A DNA stretch of 64,000 nt from an uncultured Clostridia bacterium (GTDB lineage: Bacteria > Bacillota > Clostridia > UBA1381), in contig CALXSS010000002.1 of NCBI GenBank assembly GCA_944391225.1, positions 1 to 64,000 of the forward strand, given 5' to 3'. The position numbers were made by a program, and so were the translations under genes. The notes beneath the pieces are model-generated. The model was not told where the DNA came from, made no database searches, and was given only the letters and a program-made list of their open reading frames with translations. Below, in pieces: positions 33,473 through 42,047 of this stretch (within the stretch, counting starts at the first letter, position 1; every line of letters starts with the position of its first letter).

Positions 33473-34714
33473 ATGAATTATAATGAGGCTATAGATTATA
33501 TACATTCCATACCGCGGTTCGTGCGTCCGCTTGGCAATGAGAATCTGGGCATTCTGCTCAGCAGCATGGGCGATCCGCAGAACAGGCTGAAATTCATTCA
33601 TGTGGCGGGCACGAATGGTAAGGGCTCAGTATGCGCAATGACGGCAGAGGTGCTAAGACGCGCCGGATATAAGACCGGATTATTCACCTCTCCGTATATA
33701 GAGATATTCAATGAGCGGATACGCATAGACGGAAATATGATAGGCGATGATATTCTTGCGGAGTATGTGACCGAGGCAGCGGATATTATGGAGGAGAGCG
33801 GAGCTGGCGTTTCTGAATTTGCTTTTATAACAGCAGTCGCTATGAAATATTTTGCCGATAACGAATGCGATGTAGTGGTGCTCGAAACAGGTATGGGCGG
33901 CAGGCTCGACGCCACCAATATAATACCGGCTCCTGAGGCTGCTGTTATAACATCTATAGGCATGGACCACATGCAGTATCTCGGTAGTACGATAGAGGAG
34001 ATAGCCAAAGAAAAATGCGGTATAATCAAGAGCGGCTCAGTCGTTATTTCTGCGCCTAATGACAGGGTGAGCGGTATAATAAAGGAGGCTGCCGAAAAAG
34101 CAGGAGCGGAGCTTGTGATTTGTGAAAAGGCAGAAAGAAAACCGGGCAGCGTTATTTATAAAACCTGGGGCTATCATCTCTCGCTTAAGGGAGCGTATCA
34201 GGCGGAGAATGCGTCGGTGGTTATAGAGCTTGTCAGGGCTTTGCGGCGCAGGGGATATATTATTAGCGAGCAAACGCTTATAGACGGACTGAGAAACACA
34301 TCATGGAAAGCGCGTTATGAATTTGTTTCACCCGATATTGTTATCGACGGAGGGCATAATATTGACGGCATAAGGGCGCTAAAGGAGTCGCTTGCAGGGG
34401 AAAATAGAAAAATAATATTGGTAATGGCAATGATGCATGATAAGTCCTATGAGCTTTGCATCCATACAATAGCGCCTGTCGCGGAGCTTGTGATCGCTAC
34501 TGAGCTTGATATGGAGCGTTCGCTTGAATGCGGAGAGATAAAGCGCGTCTGCGACAATGCCGGTGTGCGCTGCATAGCCGAGCCGGATATTTCAACAGCG
34601 CTGAATATAGCCATTGAATATCGCGGCAGCGCGCTCGTATGTATCTGCGGATCTCTGTATCTTGCCGGTGAGGCGGAAAAGATATTAAAGGATATGGGGA
34701 TTTTCAGCTTTTGA
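33473..34714 (+). CDS. folC: Bifunctional folylpolyglutamate / dihydrofolate synthase
   Basis: A 413-residue Mur-ligase-fold enzyme adding glutamate to (dihydro)folate. The P-loop GTNGKGS (about residues 45-51), TSPYIEIFNERI (about 71-82), the Mg-binding ETGMGGRLDATN (about 140-151) and IDGGHN (about 290-295) are all present. Length is normal. GGAGGTGAC precedes ATG by 8 nt. It is followed by a 35-residue membrane peptide gene that may be cotranscribed. valS-folC adjacency is the common Firmicutes order. Confidence 0.96.
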   Translation: MNYNEAIDYIHSIPRFVRPLGNENLGILLSSMGDPQNRLKFIHVAGTNGKGSVCAMTAEVLRRAGYKTGLFTSPYIEIFNERIRIDGNMIGDDILAEYVTEAADIMEESGAGVSEFAFITAVAMKYFADNECDVVVLETGMGGRLDATNIIPAPEAAVITSIGMDHMQYLGSTIEEIAKEKCGIIKSGSVVISAPNDRVSGIIKEAAEKAGAELVICEKAERKPGSVIYKTWGYHLSLKGAYQAENASVVIELVRALRRRGYIISEQTLIDGLRNTSWKARYEFVSPDIVIDGGHNIDGIRALKESLAGENRKIILVMAMMHDKSYELCIHTIAPVAELVIATELDMERSLECGEIKRVCDNAGVRCIAEPDISTALNIAIEYRGSALVCICGSLYLAGEAEKILKDMGIFSF

Positions 34715-34736
34715 GCTGATGCGGAGGTAGAGGATA

Positions 34737-34844
34737 GTGAAGAAAAATGAAAACAGAGGTCTTTGGATACTTGTAATAGCGCTGGGCGTTGTAATGGTGC
34801 TGCTGATGATAGCGATCGTGATAGCGCTTATTTATAAAAATTAA
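34737..34844 (+). CDS. Micro-membrane protein, 35 residues
   Basis: A short frame starting GTG 34737 after GGAGGTAGAGG, 22 bp downstream of folC. It encodes a charged N-terminus (MKKNENRG) and one strong hydrophobic helix of about 23 residues ending IYKN. Composition, ribosome site and position before a shared terminator support expression as a single-pass membrane peptide. No family is recognised; an alternative is chance translation of read-through mRNA. Confidence 0.5.
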   Translation: MKKNENRGLWILVIALGVVMVLLMIAIVIALIYKN

Positions 34845-34884
34845 TAAATGCTATAAAGGTCACGTTTTGGTATGAGATCAAAAC

Positions 34885-34921
34885 AAGAGGACAGTCGGCG
34901 TATAACGCTTTCTGTCCTCTT
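34885..34921. terminator. Bidirectional terminator between folC region and response regulator gene
   Basis: Perfect 10-bp stem AAGAGGACAG/CTGTCCTCTT (34885-34894 with 34912-34921); T-rich downstream on the + strand and TGTTTT on the - strand. Confidence 0.8.
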
Positions 34922-34923
34922 AC

Positions 34924-35598
34924 TTATTTTACAAATTTATAGCCTACACCCCATACGGTCTCAATGAATTTTTCGCCTGTGTGTGATATTTTTTCTCGTA
35001 TGCGCTGTATATGCACGGCAACTGTAGAAACATCGCCCATGGCGTCCATGCCCCATATCCTGTCGAACAGGTGCTCCTTTGAAAAGGCTCTGTTAGGATT
35101 TGAAGCGAGGAAATACAGCAGGTCAAATTCCTTGGCGGTCATGGGTATGCTGTTTCCGGCAAGCGTAACAGCGCGCGCGTCTGGATCAATAGTAAGCGAG
35201 CTCACAGTTATCACCTTTTGCTGGGGTGTTGTGAGAGCTTCGTGCCGCGCTATATGAGCTTTTACGCGCGCGACAAGCTCGTTCGGACTGAACGGCTTTG
35301 TCATATAGTCGTCAGCGCCGAGACCGAGACCGCGTATCTTATCAATGTCGTCTCCACGCGCAGAAAGGAATATAACAGGGGTTTGCAGCTTTTGTCTTAT
35401 CCTTGTTATTATCTCAAATCCGTCCATGCCCGGGAGCATAACGTCTATTATGAACAGGTCGTATTCACCCTTGAGCGCCGTTTCAAGTCCTGTGCTGCCC
35501 CAGGTCTCAATATCACACTCAAAGCCGTTTATCATAAGATAGTCGCGCTCAAGCTCTGCGATTTCCTTGTCATCTTCAATTATTAGTATTTTTTTCAT
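34924..35598 (-). CDS. OmpR/PhoB-family response regulator
   Basis: A 224-residue regulator. The receiver domain has acidic pocket Asp9/Asp10, phospho-acceptor Asp52 (LFIIDVMLPG) and Lys101 (TKPF). The C-terminal winged helix includes AKEFDLLYFLASNPNRAFS and the terminal VWGVGYKF hairpin. ATG 35598 follows GGAGGGG by 6-8 nt. Its first 23 nt overlap the end of the kinase gene, implying coupled translation. It is the last gene of a five-gene operon and probably activates it through the direct repeats at 39390-39418. Confidence 0.93.
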   Translation of the reverse strand: MKKILIIEDDKEIAELERDYLMINGFECDIETWGSTGLETALKGEYDLFIIDVMLPGMDGFEIITRIRQKLQTPVIFLSARGDDIDKIRGLGLGADDYMTKPFSPNELVARVKAHIARHEALTTPQQKVITVSSLTIDPDARAVTLAGNSIPMTAKEFDLLYFLASNPNRAFSKEHLFDRIWGMDAMGDVSTVAVHIQRIREKISHTGEKFIETVWGVGYKFVK

Positions 35599-36766
35599 CG
35601 TGATCCCCTCCATGTGTTGCTATAGGAATACATACTGTCGCTGTTGTCCCCTTGTTCAGTCCCTCGCTGCGCAACCACAGTCTGCCGCGGTGCTTTTCTG
35701 TTATTTTTTTTGCTATGCCAAGTCCCAGGCCGTTGCCTTTTATATGGGAGCTTCTTGAATTATCAGCCCTGTAAAAGCTGTCGTATACTAAGTCTATTTC
35801 CTTAGGAGCTATTCCCATGCCGTCGTCCTCTATAACGATATACGCATTTCCGTCATCAAGGAAGCCTTTTACCTTTACTGTTTTGCTCTCAGGCAGTCTG
35901 TATTTTAACGCATTGTCAAAAAGATTATTAAATACCCGCCTCATTTTCTCGCCGTCAATATTGACATAAAGCGGCTCGTTCCCAAGCTCTGATTCAAGCT
36001 GTATCCCATTGTGTTCAAAATCGAGCCTGAAGCTGTCGATCACATCAAAGACCAGCTCGCGCAGATCGCCTGTTGTCATATTAAATTCAAGAGATGAAAC
36101 CTCTAATTTTGCGAACATAGAAAGATTAGATACAAGCTCGTCTATAAGCTCTGCTTTTGATTTTATTGTGTTAAGATATTTTGATAGCTTTTCAGGCGTG
36201 TCTGCAATGCCATCGTTTATACCGTCTATATATCCCTTTATAGAGGTTATAGGCGTTTTGAGATCGTGCGATATGTCAGCTATCAGCATATTTCGTTCAT
36301 GTTTGAGCTGATTTTCGTGGTCGCGCGAGATTATAAGCGCGCGGCGCATTGAGTCAAAGCCCTCGCAAAGATCATCTATCTCATCAATATCACTGCCCAT
36401 GACCTCAAAGTTAAGATTTCCATCGCGGATCGTATCAACATTGCTGCGCAAAGCGTGTATAGAATGCTCAAGCGTTGATACTATCCTGCCGGTTATTATT
36501 GTGTTTGTTATAACGCATATGATTATGCACATCACTGCCCATATAAATATATATGTTATAGCCGTCGGGTTGTTTGTAAAAAAATTAGCGGCGGCTTTGG
36601 TCAGCACAAGAGGATTTATCAGCGAAGTTCGAGTAATCTGCATTTCCTCAACGGGGAATTTCAGTATAAAAACTACTATAAATAATACTGAAAGAACGCC
36701 TATAAGCAATATAGGCGCTGCTATCAGTATGAAATTATAAAAACTGAATTTTTGTCTCAGCTTCAT
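35576..36766 (-). CDS. Sensor histidine kinase
   Basis: A 396-residue membrane kinase: helix 1 (about residues 8-36), a short 35-residue extracytoplasmic loop, helix 2 (about 70-90), a HAMP-like linker (about 91-145), HisKA with phospho-His167 in DISHDLKTPITS, and an ATPase domain with N box NLFDNALKY, G1 DDGMGIA and G2 GNGLGLGI. The short sensor loop resembles intramembrane-sensing kinases linked to ABC transporters for cell-envelope stress or peptide antibiotics. Neighbours support this: ABC ATPase and permease upstream, response regulator overlapping downstream. Confidence 0.93.
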   Translation of the reverse strand: MKLRQKFSFYNFILIAAPILLIGVLSVLFIVVFILKFPVEEMQITRTSLINPLVLTKAAANFFTNNPTAITYIFIWAVMCIIICVITNTIITGRIVSTLEHSIHALRSNVDTIRDGNLNFEVMGSDIDEIDDLCEGFDSMRRALIISRDHENQLKHERNMLIADISHDLKTPITSIKGYIDGINDGIADTPEKLSKYLNTIKSKAELIDELVSNLSMFAKLEVSSLEFNMTTGDLRELVFDVIDSFRLDFEHNGIQLESELGNEPLYVNIDGEKMRRVFNNLFDNALKYRLPESKTVKVKGFLDDGNAYIVIEDDGMGIAPKEIDLVYDSFYRADNSRSSHIKGNGLGLGIAKKITEKHRGRLWLRSEGLNKGTTATVCIPIATHGGDHDEKNTNN

Positions 36767-36781
36767 TTGGCATCATTCCTG

Positions 36782-37525
36782 TCAGATGTTTTTTCTTTCA
36801 AATATTATATACGATAATGAATACAAAATCAAGATGCTTCCTGCAAGAATCCCGAATTTATACATCAGAACATTAAGAGGCAGCGTCTGGCCAAGCAGCA
36901 TAAGATGCAGCTTTGCGCTTGCTGTGAACAGGAACGATGCTGATCCTGCAACATATAATCCCATGTACTTCATTACCCCGTATACTGCGAGTGAAAGCAG
37001 TGTGGCTGAGGTAGATCCCTTAAGACATACGTTAATTAAAACTCCCAAAAAAGCGATACCTATAAGCGGAATTATATCGATCATATATGCCGCGAATGCC
37101 GCAAGCAGATTGTTTGTGTTTCCACCTGTAAACAGCTGGATAGCCATGTTTACAAAATACATTATTATAAGCACGGCTGCTCCGAGTATCAGCGCAGCGG
37201 CTGCCTTGGCAGTAAGCAGCTTAAAACGTGTTACAGGCTGTAAAAGACTCATTTTGAGCGTATCCGATGAATATTCATGAGTAAAAAGATCGCTTACTGC
37301 AATGAAGATTATAATAGGAACAAGTATCTCTACTGCAAACGGCAGCATCTCAAGTCCTATATTTGCATTAATTGTTAAATAACCATGGGAAAGCTTAGCT
37401 ACAAGCGCGGAGCCGCCCCAGCGCGCAAGGCTTACAAGAGCGCCGATAACAGTCAGAATTATATATTTTTTCTTGTGTATCAGCTTAAAAAGCTCTTTAT
37501 TCAGTGCGAACATAAAGTTATTCAT
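36782..37525 (-). CDS. ABC-2-type transporter permease
   Basis: A 247-residue permease with six predicted membrane helices and an N-terminal amphipathic MNNFMFALNKELFKL typical of ABC-2/BcrB/LanE-like subunits. Its start overlaps the ATPase gene by 4 nt (ATGA). With the ATPase it forms a half-size exporter pair of the bacitracin/lantibiotic-immunity type. The substrate is unknown; the adjoining two-component system suggests envelope stress response. Confidence 0.88.
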   Translation of the reverse strand: MNNFMFALNKELFKLIHKKKYIILTVIGALVSLARWGGSALVAKLSHGYLTINANIGLEMLPFAVEILVPIIIFIAVSDLFTHEYSSDTLKMSLLQPVTRFKLLTAKAAAALILGAAVLIIMYFVNMAIQLFTGGNTNNLLAAFAAYMIDIIPLIGIAFLGVLINVCLKGSTSATLLSLAVYGVMKYMGLYVAGSASFLFTASAKLHLMLLGQTLPLNVLMYKFGILAGSILILYSLSYIIFERKNI

Positions 37526-38235
37526 ATTGAGCCCCTCCTTTCATGCACCTTTTCAAGGAAGTAATCCTCCATGGAGGGGTAAAGCGACATTATGTGCTGT
37601 GTGCTGTCGTGAGATATCAGCTCGCCGTCATATATAACGGCGGTTGATGTGCTGAGCTTTTCTATCTCCGATGCAATATGGCTGGAAATTACGAATGTTG
37701 TGTTTTGCTCTCTGTTAAGTTTTTTGATGTACTCTCGTATTTCTACAACGCCCTCTATGTCAAGTCCGTTTACCGGCTCGTCAAGTATTATTATTTCAGG
37801 ACTGCCGAGAAATGCTGCCGCAAGACCCAAACGCTGTTTCATTCCGAGTGAAAAGCGTCCGGCTTTGTCATTTTTGTATTGCTCAAGATGTACTACCTTC
37901 AGAACGCGGTCAATATCATTTATATCATCTTTACAGCGCGCCGCGAGTCTCAGGTTGTCATATGCTGAAAGATCCTTGTGTATACCCGGTGTCTCTATAA
38001 GCGCGCCTGTACGCGACATTATATCCTCATAGTTATCATGGAGCCGCTTGCCGTCTACCTCAATCGTTCCGCTGTCCTCCGCTATGAGCGACAGCATCGA
38101 CTTCATTATTGTGGTCTTGCCGGAGCCGTTAGGCCCCAGCAGACCGAGTATCTCGCCTGTCTTTATTGTAAGCGAGATGTTTCTTATACCACGCTTGTTA
38201 CTGTATATTTTTGTAAGATCGGTTATTTTTATCAT
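37522..38235 (-). CDS. ABC transporter ATPase, BcrA/LanF-like
   Basis: A 237-residue ATPase with Walker A GPNGSGKTT (about residues 35-43), signature SLGMKQRLG (about 134-142), Walker B IIILDEPVNGLD (about 153-164) and switch His in ISSH. Best resembles the BcrA/LanF branch serving ABC-2 permeases. ATG follows AGGATGAAG. It lies 60 bp downstream of the exported-protein gene and overlaps the permease start, so all five genes form one operon. Confidence 0.93.
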   Translation of the reverse strand: MIKITDLTKIYSNKRGIRNISLTIKTGEILGLLGPNGSGKTTIMKSMLSLIAEDSGTIEVDGKRLHDNYEDIMSRTGALIETPGIHKDLSAYDNLRLAARCKDDINDIDRVLKVVHLEQYKNDKAGRFSLGMKQRLGLAAAFLGSPEIIILDEPVNGLDIEGVVEIREYIKKLNREQNTTFVISSHIASEIEKLSTSTAVIYDGELISHDSTQHIMSLYPSMEDYFLEKVHERRGSI

Positions 38236-38295
38236 TAAGCTTCATCCTCCTTTGATAGCTTTGCCGGCTTCTCCGTTACCGGCGGGGCAGAGTTA

Positions 38296-39219
38296 TTATT
38301 TAACGTCTATCAGGTTGCCCTCATCGTCATAGGTCTTTATTGCAGCGCCTGTTTCCTCAACAGGAGTAATAGTTGTTGCGCCTATATCCGATATGGCAAG
38401 ATCAACGTTGAATGTCATGCTGTGGCTTGCGCCGCTGCTGTCAGTGCCCTTGAAAACTACTTTCAGATCACCGTCACGGAAGGTTCCGTCTTTATTTACT
38501 GAATAATTAAGGTTCAGAGTGTCCACAACCGGATCGTTTCCGAGCTTTGCAACATAATACTGCAGATCATCCTCAGTGTAGCTGTACTCAACTGACTCGC
38601 CGTTCTCATATACCGTATATGTTTCGTTGTTAGACATTGAGAATACCATGCTGAGTCCGGCGTTCACTATCTCAGGTATCTGGACTGAATCAAGTGTTAT
38701 ACTGTATGATGCGTGGTCGTCAGTGTCCTCTGTGCATACAAAGTTGTTTCGGAGATCGCCCACAACGGTATCAGCCGCAACTTCCATGAATTTTATTACT
38801 TTATCTGCTGTTTTTCTGCCTGAGCTGTCGATATTCCAGAGATTGTTACGGAAATCACCGTATGTTGAGTATTTCACAAAGTATCCGTCAGGGTCAGAGT
38901 AGTAGTGGAAGCCGTTTGCATCATATTGCTCGTTGGTCGATTCGCTTGCTACTGTGCCTGACTCTGTGGATTTTGTATAGTACATTTTGTTGCCGACATC
39001 AAGCTTGTGGATAATCGATGCGTTCATAAGATCAGTGCCGTCAAGGTCCATCTTAGCGTTGGCGGTTACCGTGCAGTTTGTATAATCGATAGTGTTAAGT
39101 ATCGATTTCTTAAGAGTGTCATAGCCGTTAGCTGTCTGATAGCTTGCAAAAGCGGCTGTTGTCAGAACACATGCTCCTGTGACCGCGCAGATTATAGCGA
39201 TATTTTTTGTCTTTTTCAT
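38296..39219 (-). CDS. Exported protein of unknown function, first gene of the ABC-two-component operon
   Basis: A 307-residue protein with a signal peptide or membrane anchor (MKKTKNIAIICAVTGACVLT, cleavage perhaps after AFA-S). The mature part is beta-rich and polar with repeated YY/YTED segments (for example LQYYVAKLGNDPVVDTLNL), rather like outer-leaflet lipoprotein-type domains, but there is no lipobox Cys. ATG 39219 is preferred because AGAGG lies 9 nt upstream; ATG 39228 abuts it. No known family recognised. As the first gene in the operon it may be a ligand-binding or shield protein for the neighbouring exporter and kinase. Confidence 0.7.
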   Translation of the reverse strand: MKKTKNIAIICAVTGACVLTTAAFASYQTANGYDTLKKSILNTIDYTNCTVTANAKMDLDGTDLMNASIIHKLDVGNKMYYTKSTESGTVASESTNEQYDANGFHYYSDPDGYFVKYSTYGDFRNNLWNIDSSGRKTADKVIKFMEVAADTVVGDLRNNFVCTEDTDDHASYSITLDSVQIPEIVNAGLSMVFSMSNNETYTVYENGESVEYSYTEDDLQYYVAKLGNDPVVDTLNLNYSVNKDGTFRDGDLKVVFKGTDSSGASHSMTFNVDLAISDIGATTITPVEETGAAIKTYDDEGNLIDVK

Positions 39220-39282
39220 AATAATCATCCTCTCTTTATATAATGTAGATTTATTTAAACGCCGGAAGCCTTGTGCGGAATA

Positions 39283-39321
39283 GCCGCCAAGGGGCACGGT
39301 CTGCGTTCCGTGCCCGGCGGC
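39283..39321 (-). repeat. GC-rich hairpin in the leader of the ABC-two-component operon
   Basis: GCCGCC (39283-39288) and GGGCACGG (39292-39299) pair with CCGTGCCC (39308-39315) and GGCGGC (39316-39321): 14 bp with a 3-nt bulge. An outer GGAAGC/GCTTCC pair (39264-39269 with 39333-39338) extends it to about 75 nt. No U tract follows. Confidence 0.6.
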
Positions 39322-39389
39322 CGGAGAATGTAAGCTTCCGACTTACAAGTACATTGTAGCCTACGCCGATAAAAATAATTTAATAAAAG

Positions 39390-39418
39390 TATAAACTTTT
39401 TATAAACTAATATAAAAT
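39390..39418 (-). promoter_or_regulatory. Candidate response-regulator operator: three direct repeats
   Basis: TATAAACT (39390-39397), TATAAACT (39401-39408) and TATAAAAT (39411-39418) repeat with 11- and 10-bp periods. They lie just upstream of a weak minus-strand promoter (-10 TACAAT, at 39353-39358, no good -35), the position expected for OmpR-family activation. Confidence 0.5.
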
Positions 39419-39522
39419 ATTTTTTGAATGCAGAATATATTGCTTGTGTACACCGTTTGGCGAAATAAATTGAGCTGTAATGTATATTTCGGAAAAAAAA
39501 CGACAAAAATATAAAAAAAGAC

Positions 39523-39551
39523 TTGACAAGCCGGGGGGAGTATGGTAAAAT
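39523..39551 (+). promoter_or_regulatory. Promoter of rpmG-secE-nusG
   Basis: TTGACA at 39523-39528 and TAAAAT at 39546-39551 with a 17-bp spacer. The leader of about 155 nt contains a 7-bp GCAAGGC/GCCTTGC hairpin (39661-39677). Confidence 0.75.
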
Positions 39552-39714
39552 GTTTGTGATTAAGAAGAGGTTCTTTTTTTTTGCGTACTATTTAAAAGGA
39601 CCCTTTGATATATTAGTTGCAGAATCAGGATGAGTTTCGCAATTATTTAAATGCCTGTCTGCAAGGCGCTGCCTTGCGAGGTCAAGTAAATTTAATATAA
39701 CGGAGGTTATTACG

Positions 39715-39864
39715 ATGAGAGTAAAGATAACATTGGCTTGTCAGGAATGCAAGCAGAGAAATTATAACACAATGAAGAACAAGAAGAATAATCCGGAAAG
39801 ACTTGAAATGAACAAGTACTGCAAGTTCTGCAGAAAGCATACTTTGCACAAGGAAACAAAGTAA
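39715..39864 (+). CDS. rpmG: 50S ribosomal protein L33
   Basis: A 49-residue protein with the full L33 pattern: start [17 protein letters not shown], then [19 protein letters not shown]. The two CxxC pairs (CQEC and CKFC) make it the zinc-binding form. CGGAGG lies 8 nt upstream. rpmG-secE-nusG order is standard in Firmicutes. Confidence 0.97.
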   Translation: MRVKITLACQECKQRNYNTMKNKKNNPERLEMNKYCKFCRKHTLHKETK

Positions 39865-39913
39865 TCCGCAAGGATAGGACAAGTTAAATTATATTAGATA
39901 AGGATGTGTAGGT

Positions 39914-40147
39914 ATGGCTGATGCGAATATAAGCACGAAAACAAAGAAAAAGCCTTTCTTCGCAAGAATGAAGAAATATTTCAAGGATACCAAATCAGAG
40001 CTGAAAAAGGTAACATGGCCTACTAAGGAACAGCTCAAGCACAACACGTTCGTGATCATTTCTTTCATAATAATTGTGGGAATATTCCTGTTCGTGTTTG
40101 ATATTGCATTTTCATGGCTCTTCTCCTTGGTGACGAATATACTGTAA
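39914..40147 (+). CDS. secE: Preprotein translocase subunit SecE
   Basis: A 77-residue SecE with a basic cytosolic N-terminus, the conserved amphipathic ELKKVTWPTKEQL (about residues 34-46) and one membrane helix (about 50-72). It clamps SecY in the general secretion channel. GTGTAGGT precedes ATG. Lies between rpmG and nusG as usual. Confidence 0.97.
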   Translation: MADANISTKTKKKPFFARMKKYFKDTKSELKKVTWPTKEQLKHNTFVIISFIIIVGIFLFVFDIAFSWLFSLVTNIL

Positions 40148-40184
40148 ATAAAATCGGAAAAATTTGTCGAAAGGAGCGGTTAAG

Positions 40185-40709
40185 ATGGCTGAAGAAGCAA
40201 AATGGTATGTAGCGCATACGTATTCAGGCTATGAAAACAAGGTAAAGGAAAGCATAGAAAAAACTGTCGAAAACCGCGGACTTGAGGATCTCATCATGGA
40301 CGTCAAAGTCCCAATGGAGGACGTCATAGAAAAGCGCGGCGAAAAGGAAAAGATCGTGCAGCGCAAGATATTCCCCGGCTATGTAGTCATCAAGATGGTG
40401 ATGACGGACGAAAGCTGGTATGTTGTGCGTAATACGCGCGGCGTTACCGGATTTGTCGGTCCCGGCTCAAAGCCGGTTCCGCTCTCAGATGCTGAGGTGG
40501 AAAAGATGGGCGTTGACACTGTTCGCCATGCAGAGATAGACTTTAAGGTCGGAGATCTTGTAGAGATCAAGTCGGGACCTATGGAAGGTTTTTCAGGCAA
40601 TATCGAGAAGATAGACAGCGAAACAGGTACACTGTGGGTGACCGTTTCAATGTTCGGCCGCGAAACATCTGTGGAGATAAATTACTCACAGGTCAGCGCG
40701 GTAGATTAA
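40185..40709 (+). CDS. nusG: Transcription termination/antitermination protein NusG
   Basis: A 174-residue NusG with the NGN domain (WYVAHTYSGYENKVKESIE, IFPGYVVIKM, TRGVTGFVG) and a C-terminal KOW domain (FKVGDLVEIKSGPMEGFSGNIEKI). It binds RNA polymerase and Rho and couples transcription with ribosomes. ATG 40185 follows AGGAGCGG; the longer frame adds seven residues without support. Confidence 0.97.
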   Translation: MAEEAKWYVAHTYSGYENKVKESIEKTVENRGLEDLIMDVKVPMEDVIEKRGEKEKIVQRKIFPGYVVIKMVMTDESWYVVRNTRGVTGFVGPGSKPVPLSDAEVEKMGVDTVRHAEIDFKVGDLVEIKSGPMEGFSGNIEKIDSETGTLWVTVSMFGRETSVEINYSQVSAVD

Positions 40710-40778
40710 TAAGCTTTATCCGGGGCAGCGCCCCGTATAATATTGAATGTAGAATACATTCGTATCCCTCTGGTAACA

Positions 40779-40811
40779 GTGGGAGGGCAGTTTAATGTCC
40801 GCAATTACCAC
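40779..40811 (+). promoter_or_regulatory. Putative L1-binding mRNA hairpin before rplK
   Basis: GTGG (40779-40782) pairs with CCAC (40808-40811); after an unpaired GA, GGGC pairs with GTCC. Two helices flank an asymmetric internal loop, as in ribosomal protein L1 mRNA sites. A closely similar fold precedes rplA. Confidence 0.6.
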
Positions 40812-40854
40812 ATATAGCGCAAAGGCGCTGTGAATATTTAAGGAGGTGGCCGTA

Positions 40855-41280
40855 ATGGCACAGAAGGTAGCAGGTTATATTAAATTACAGATTCCGGCAG
40901 GCAAGGCTACACCGGCACCGCCGGTAGGTCCGGCTTTGGGACAGCACGGTGTAAACATCATGCAGTTCACAAAGGAATTTAACGAGAAGACAGCAAAGGA
41001 CGCAGGTCTTATAATCCCGGTTGTTATCACCGTATATGCAGACCGTTCGTTCTCATTCATCACAAAGACACCGCCGGCAGCAGTTCTTATCAAGAAGGCT
41101 TGTAAGATCCAGAGCGGTTCAGGCGTACCTAACAAGACAAAGGTAGCAACTATCTCAAAGGCAGATCTTCAGCAGATCGCTGAGACTAAGATGCCTGACT
41201 TGAACGCTGCATCACTTGAGGCAGCTATGAGCATGATCGCAGGCACATGCAGAAGCATGGGCGTTATCGTAGGCGACTAA
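40855..41280 (+). CDS. rplK: 50S ribosomal protein L11
   Basis: A 141-residue L11 with the Pro-rich [22 protein letters not shown] segment and the rRNA-binding C-terminal domain ([12 protein letters not shown] ... [10 protein letters not shown]). AAGGAGG lies 9 nt before ATG 40855. It is followed by rplA after a second L1-like hairpin. Confidence 0.98.
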   Translation: MAQKVAGYIKLQIPAGKATPAPPVGPALGQHGVNIMQFTKEFNEKTAKDAGLIIPVVITVYADRSFSFITKTPPAAVLIKKACKIQSGSGVPNKTKVATISKADLQQIAETKMPDLNAASLEAAMSMIAGTCRSMGVIVGD

Positions 41281-41305
41281 TTGCAACTCATCTAATTAGA
41301 ATACA

Positions 41306-41334
41306 GTGGGAGAGAGTTATTCTCGTATAACCAC
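41306..41334 (+). promoter_or_regulatory. Putative L1-binding mRNA hairpin before rplA
   Basis: GTGG (41306-41309) pairs with CCAC (41331-41334); after GA, GAGA pairs with TCTC. The fold matches the one before rplK in stem lengths and in the internal-loop bases. The rplA ribosome site begins 3 nt later, so L1 binding would block it. Confidence 0.6.
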
Positions 41335-41350
41335 GAAGGAGGATTTAAAA

Positions 41351-42043
41351 ATGTTCAGAGGTAAGAAATACAAGGACAGTGTTAAGCTTGTAGACAGAGC
41401 AAAGCTCTATGATACAGAAGAAGCTATGAAGCTTGTTACACAGACAGCTAAGGCTAAGTTTGACGAGACAGTTGAAGCTCATATAAAGCTTGGTGTTGAC
41501 TCAAGACATGCAGATCAGCAGGTAAGAGGCGCTATCGTTCTTCCGCACGGAACAGGTAAGAGCGTAAGAGTTCTCGTGTTCGCTAAGGGCGCTAAGGCTG
41601 AAGAGGCTAAGGAGGCTGGCGCAGATTACGTTGGCGAGATGGAGCTTGTTCAGAAGATCCAGGGCGAAAACTGGTTTGATTTTGACGTTGTTGTTGCTAC
41701 TCCCGATATGATGGGTGTTGTTGGTCGTCTTGGTAAGGTACTCGGTCCTAAGGGACTTATGCCGTCACCAAAGGCTGGCACAGTTACAATGGACGTTGCT
41801 AAGGCTGTTAAGGAAATTAAAGCAGGTAAGATCGAGTACAGACTCGACAAGACTAATATCATTCACTGCCCCATCGGTAAGGTTTCTTTCGGCGACGCTA
41901 AGCTTTCCGAAAACTTCAATGCTCTCATCGGAGCTATCATAAAGGCTAAGCCGTCAGCTGCTAAGGGTCAGTATCTCAGAAGTGTTGTTATAGCTTCAAC
42001 AATGGGACCGGGAATCAAGATCAATCAGGCAAAGCTTAGCTGA
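41351..42043 (+). CDS. rplA: 50S ribosomal protein L1
   Basis: A 230-residue L1 with the usual two-domain layout: [25 protein letters not shown] near the start, [19 protein letters not shown] (about residues 126-144) in domain II, and STMGPGIKI at the end. ATG 41351 follows GAAGGAGG; earlier in-frame codons are in the leader. It probably represses its own operon through the two hairpins. The gene ends 5 bp before a tandem-repeat block. Confidence 0.98.
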   Translation: MFRGKKYKDSVKLVDRAKLYDTEEAMKLVTQTAKAKFDETVEAHIKLGVDSRHADQQVRGAIVLPHGTGKSVRVLVFAKGAKAEEAKEAGADYVGEMELVQKIQGENWFDFDVVVATPDMMGVVGRLGKVLGPKGLMPSPKAGTVTMDVAKAVKEIKAGKIEYRLDKTNIIHCPIGKVSFGDAKLSENFNALIGAIIKAKPSAAKGQYLRSVVIASTMGPGIKINQAKLS

Positions 42044-42047
42044 TCCT

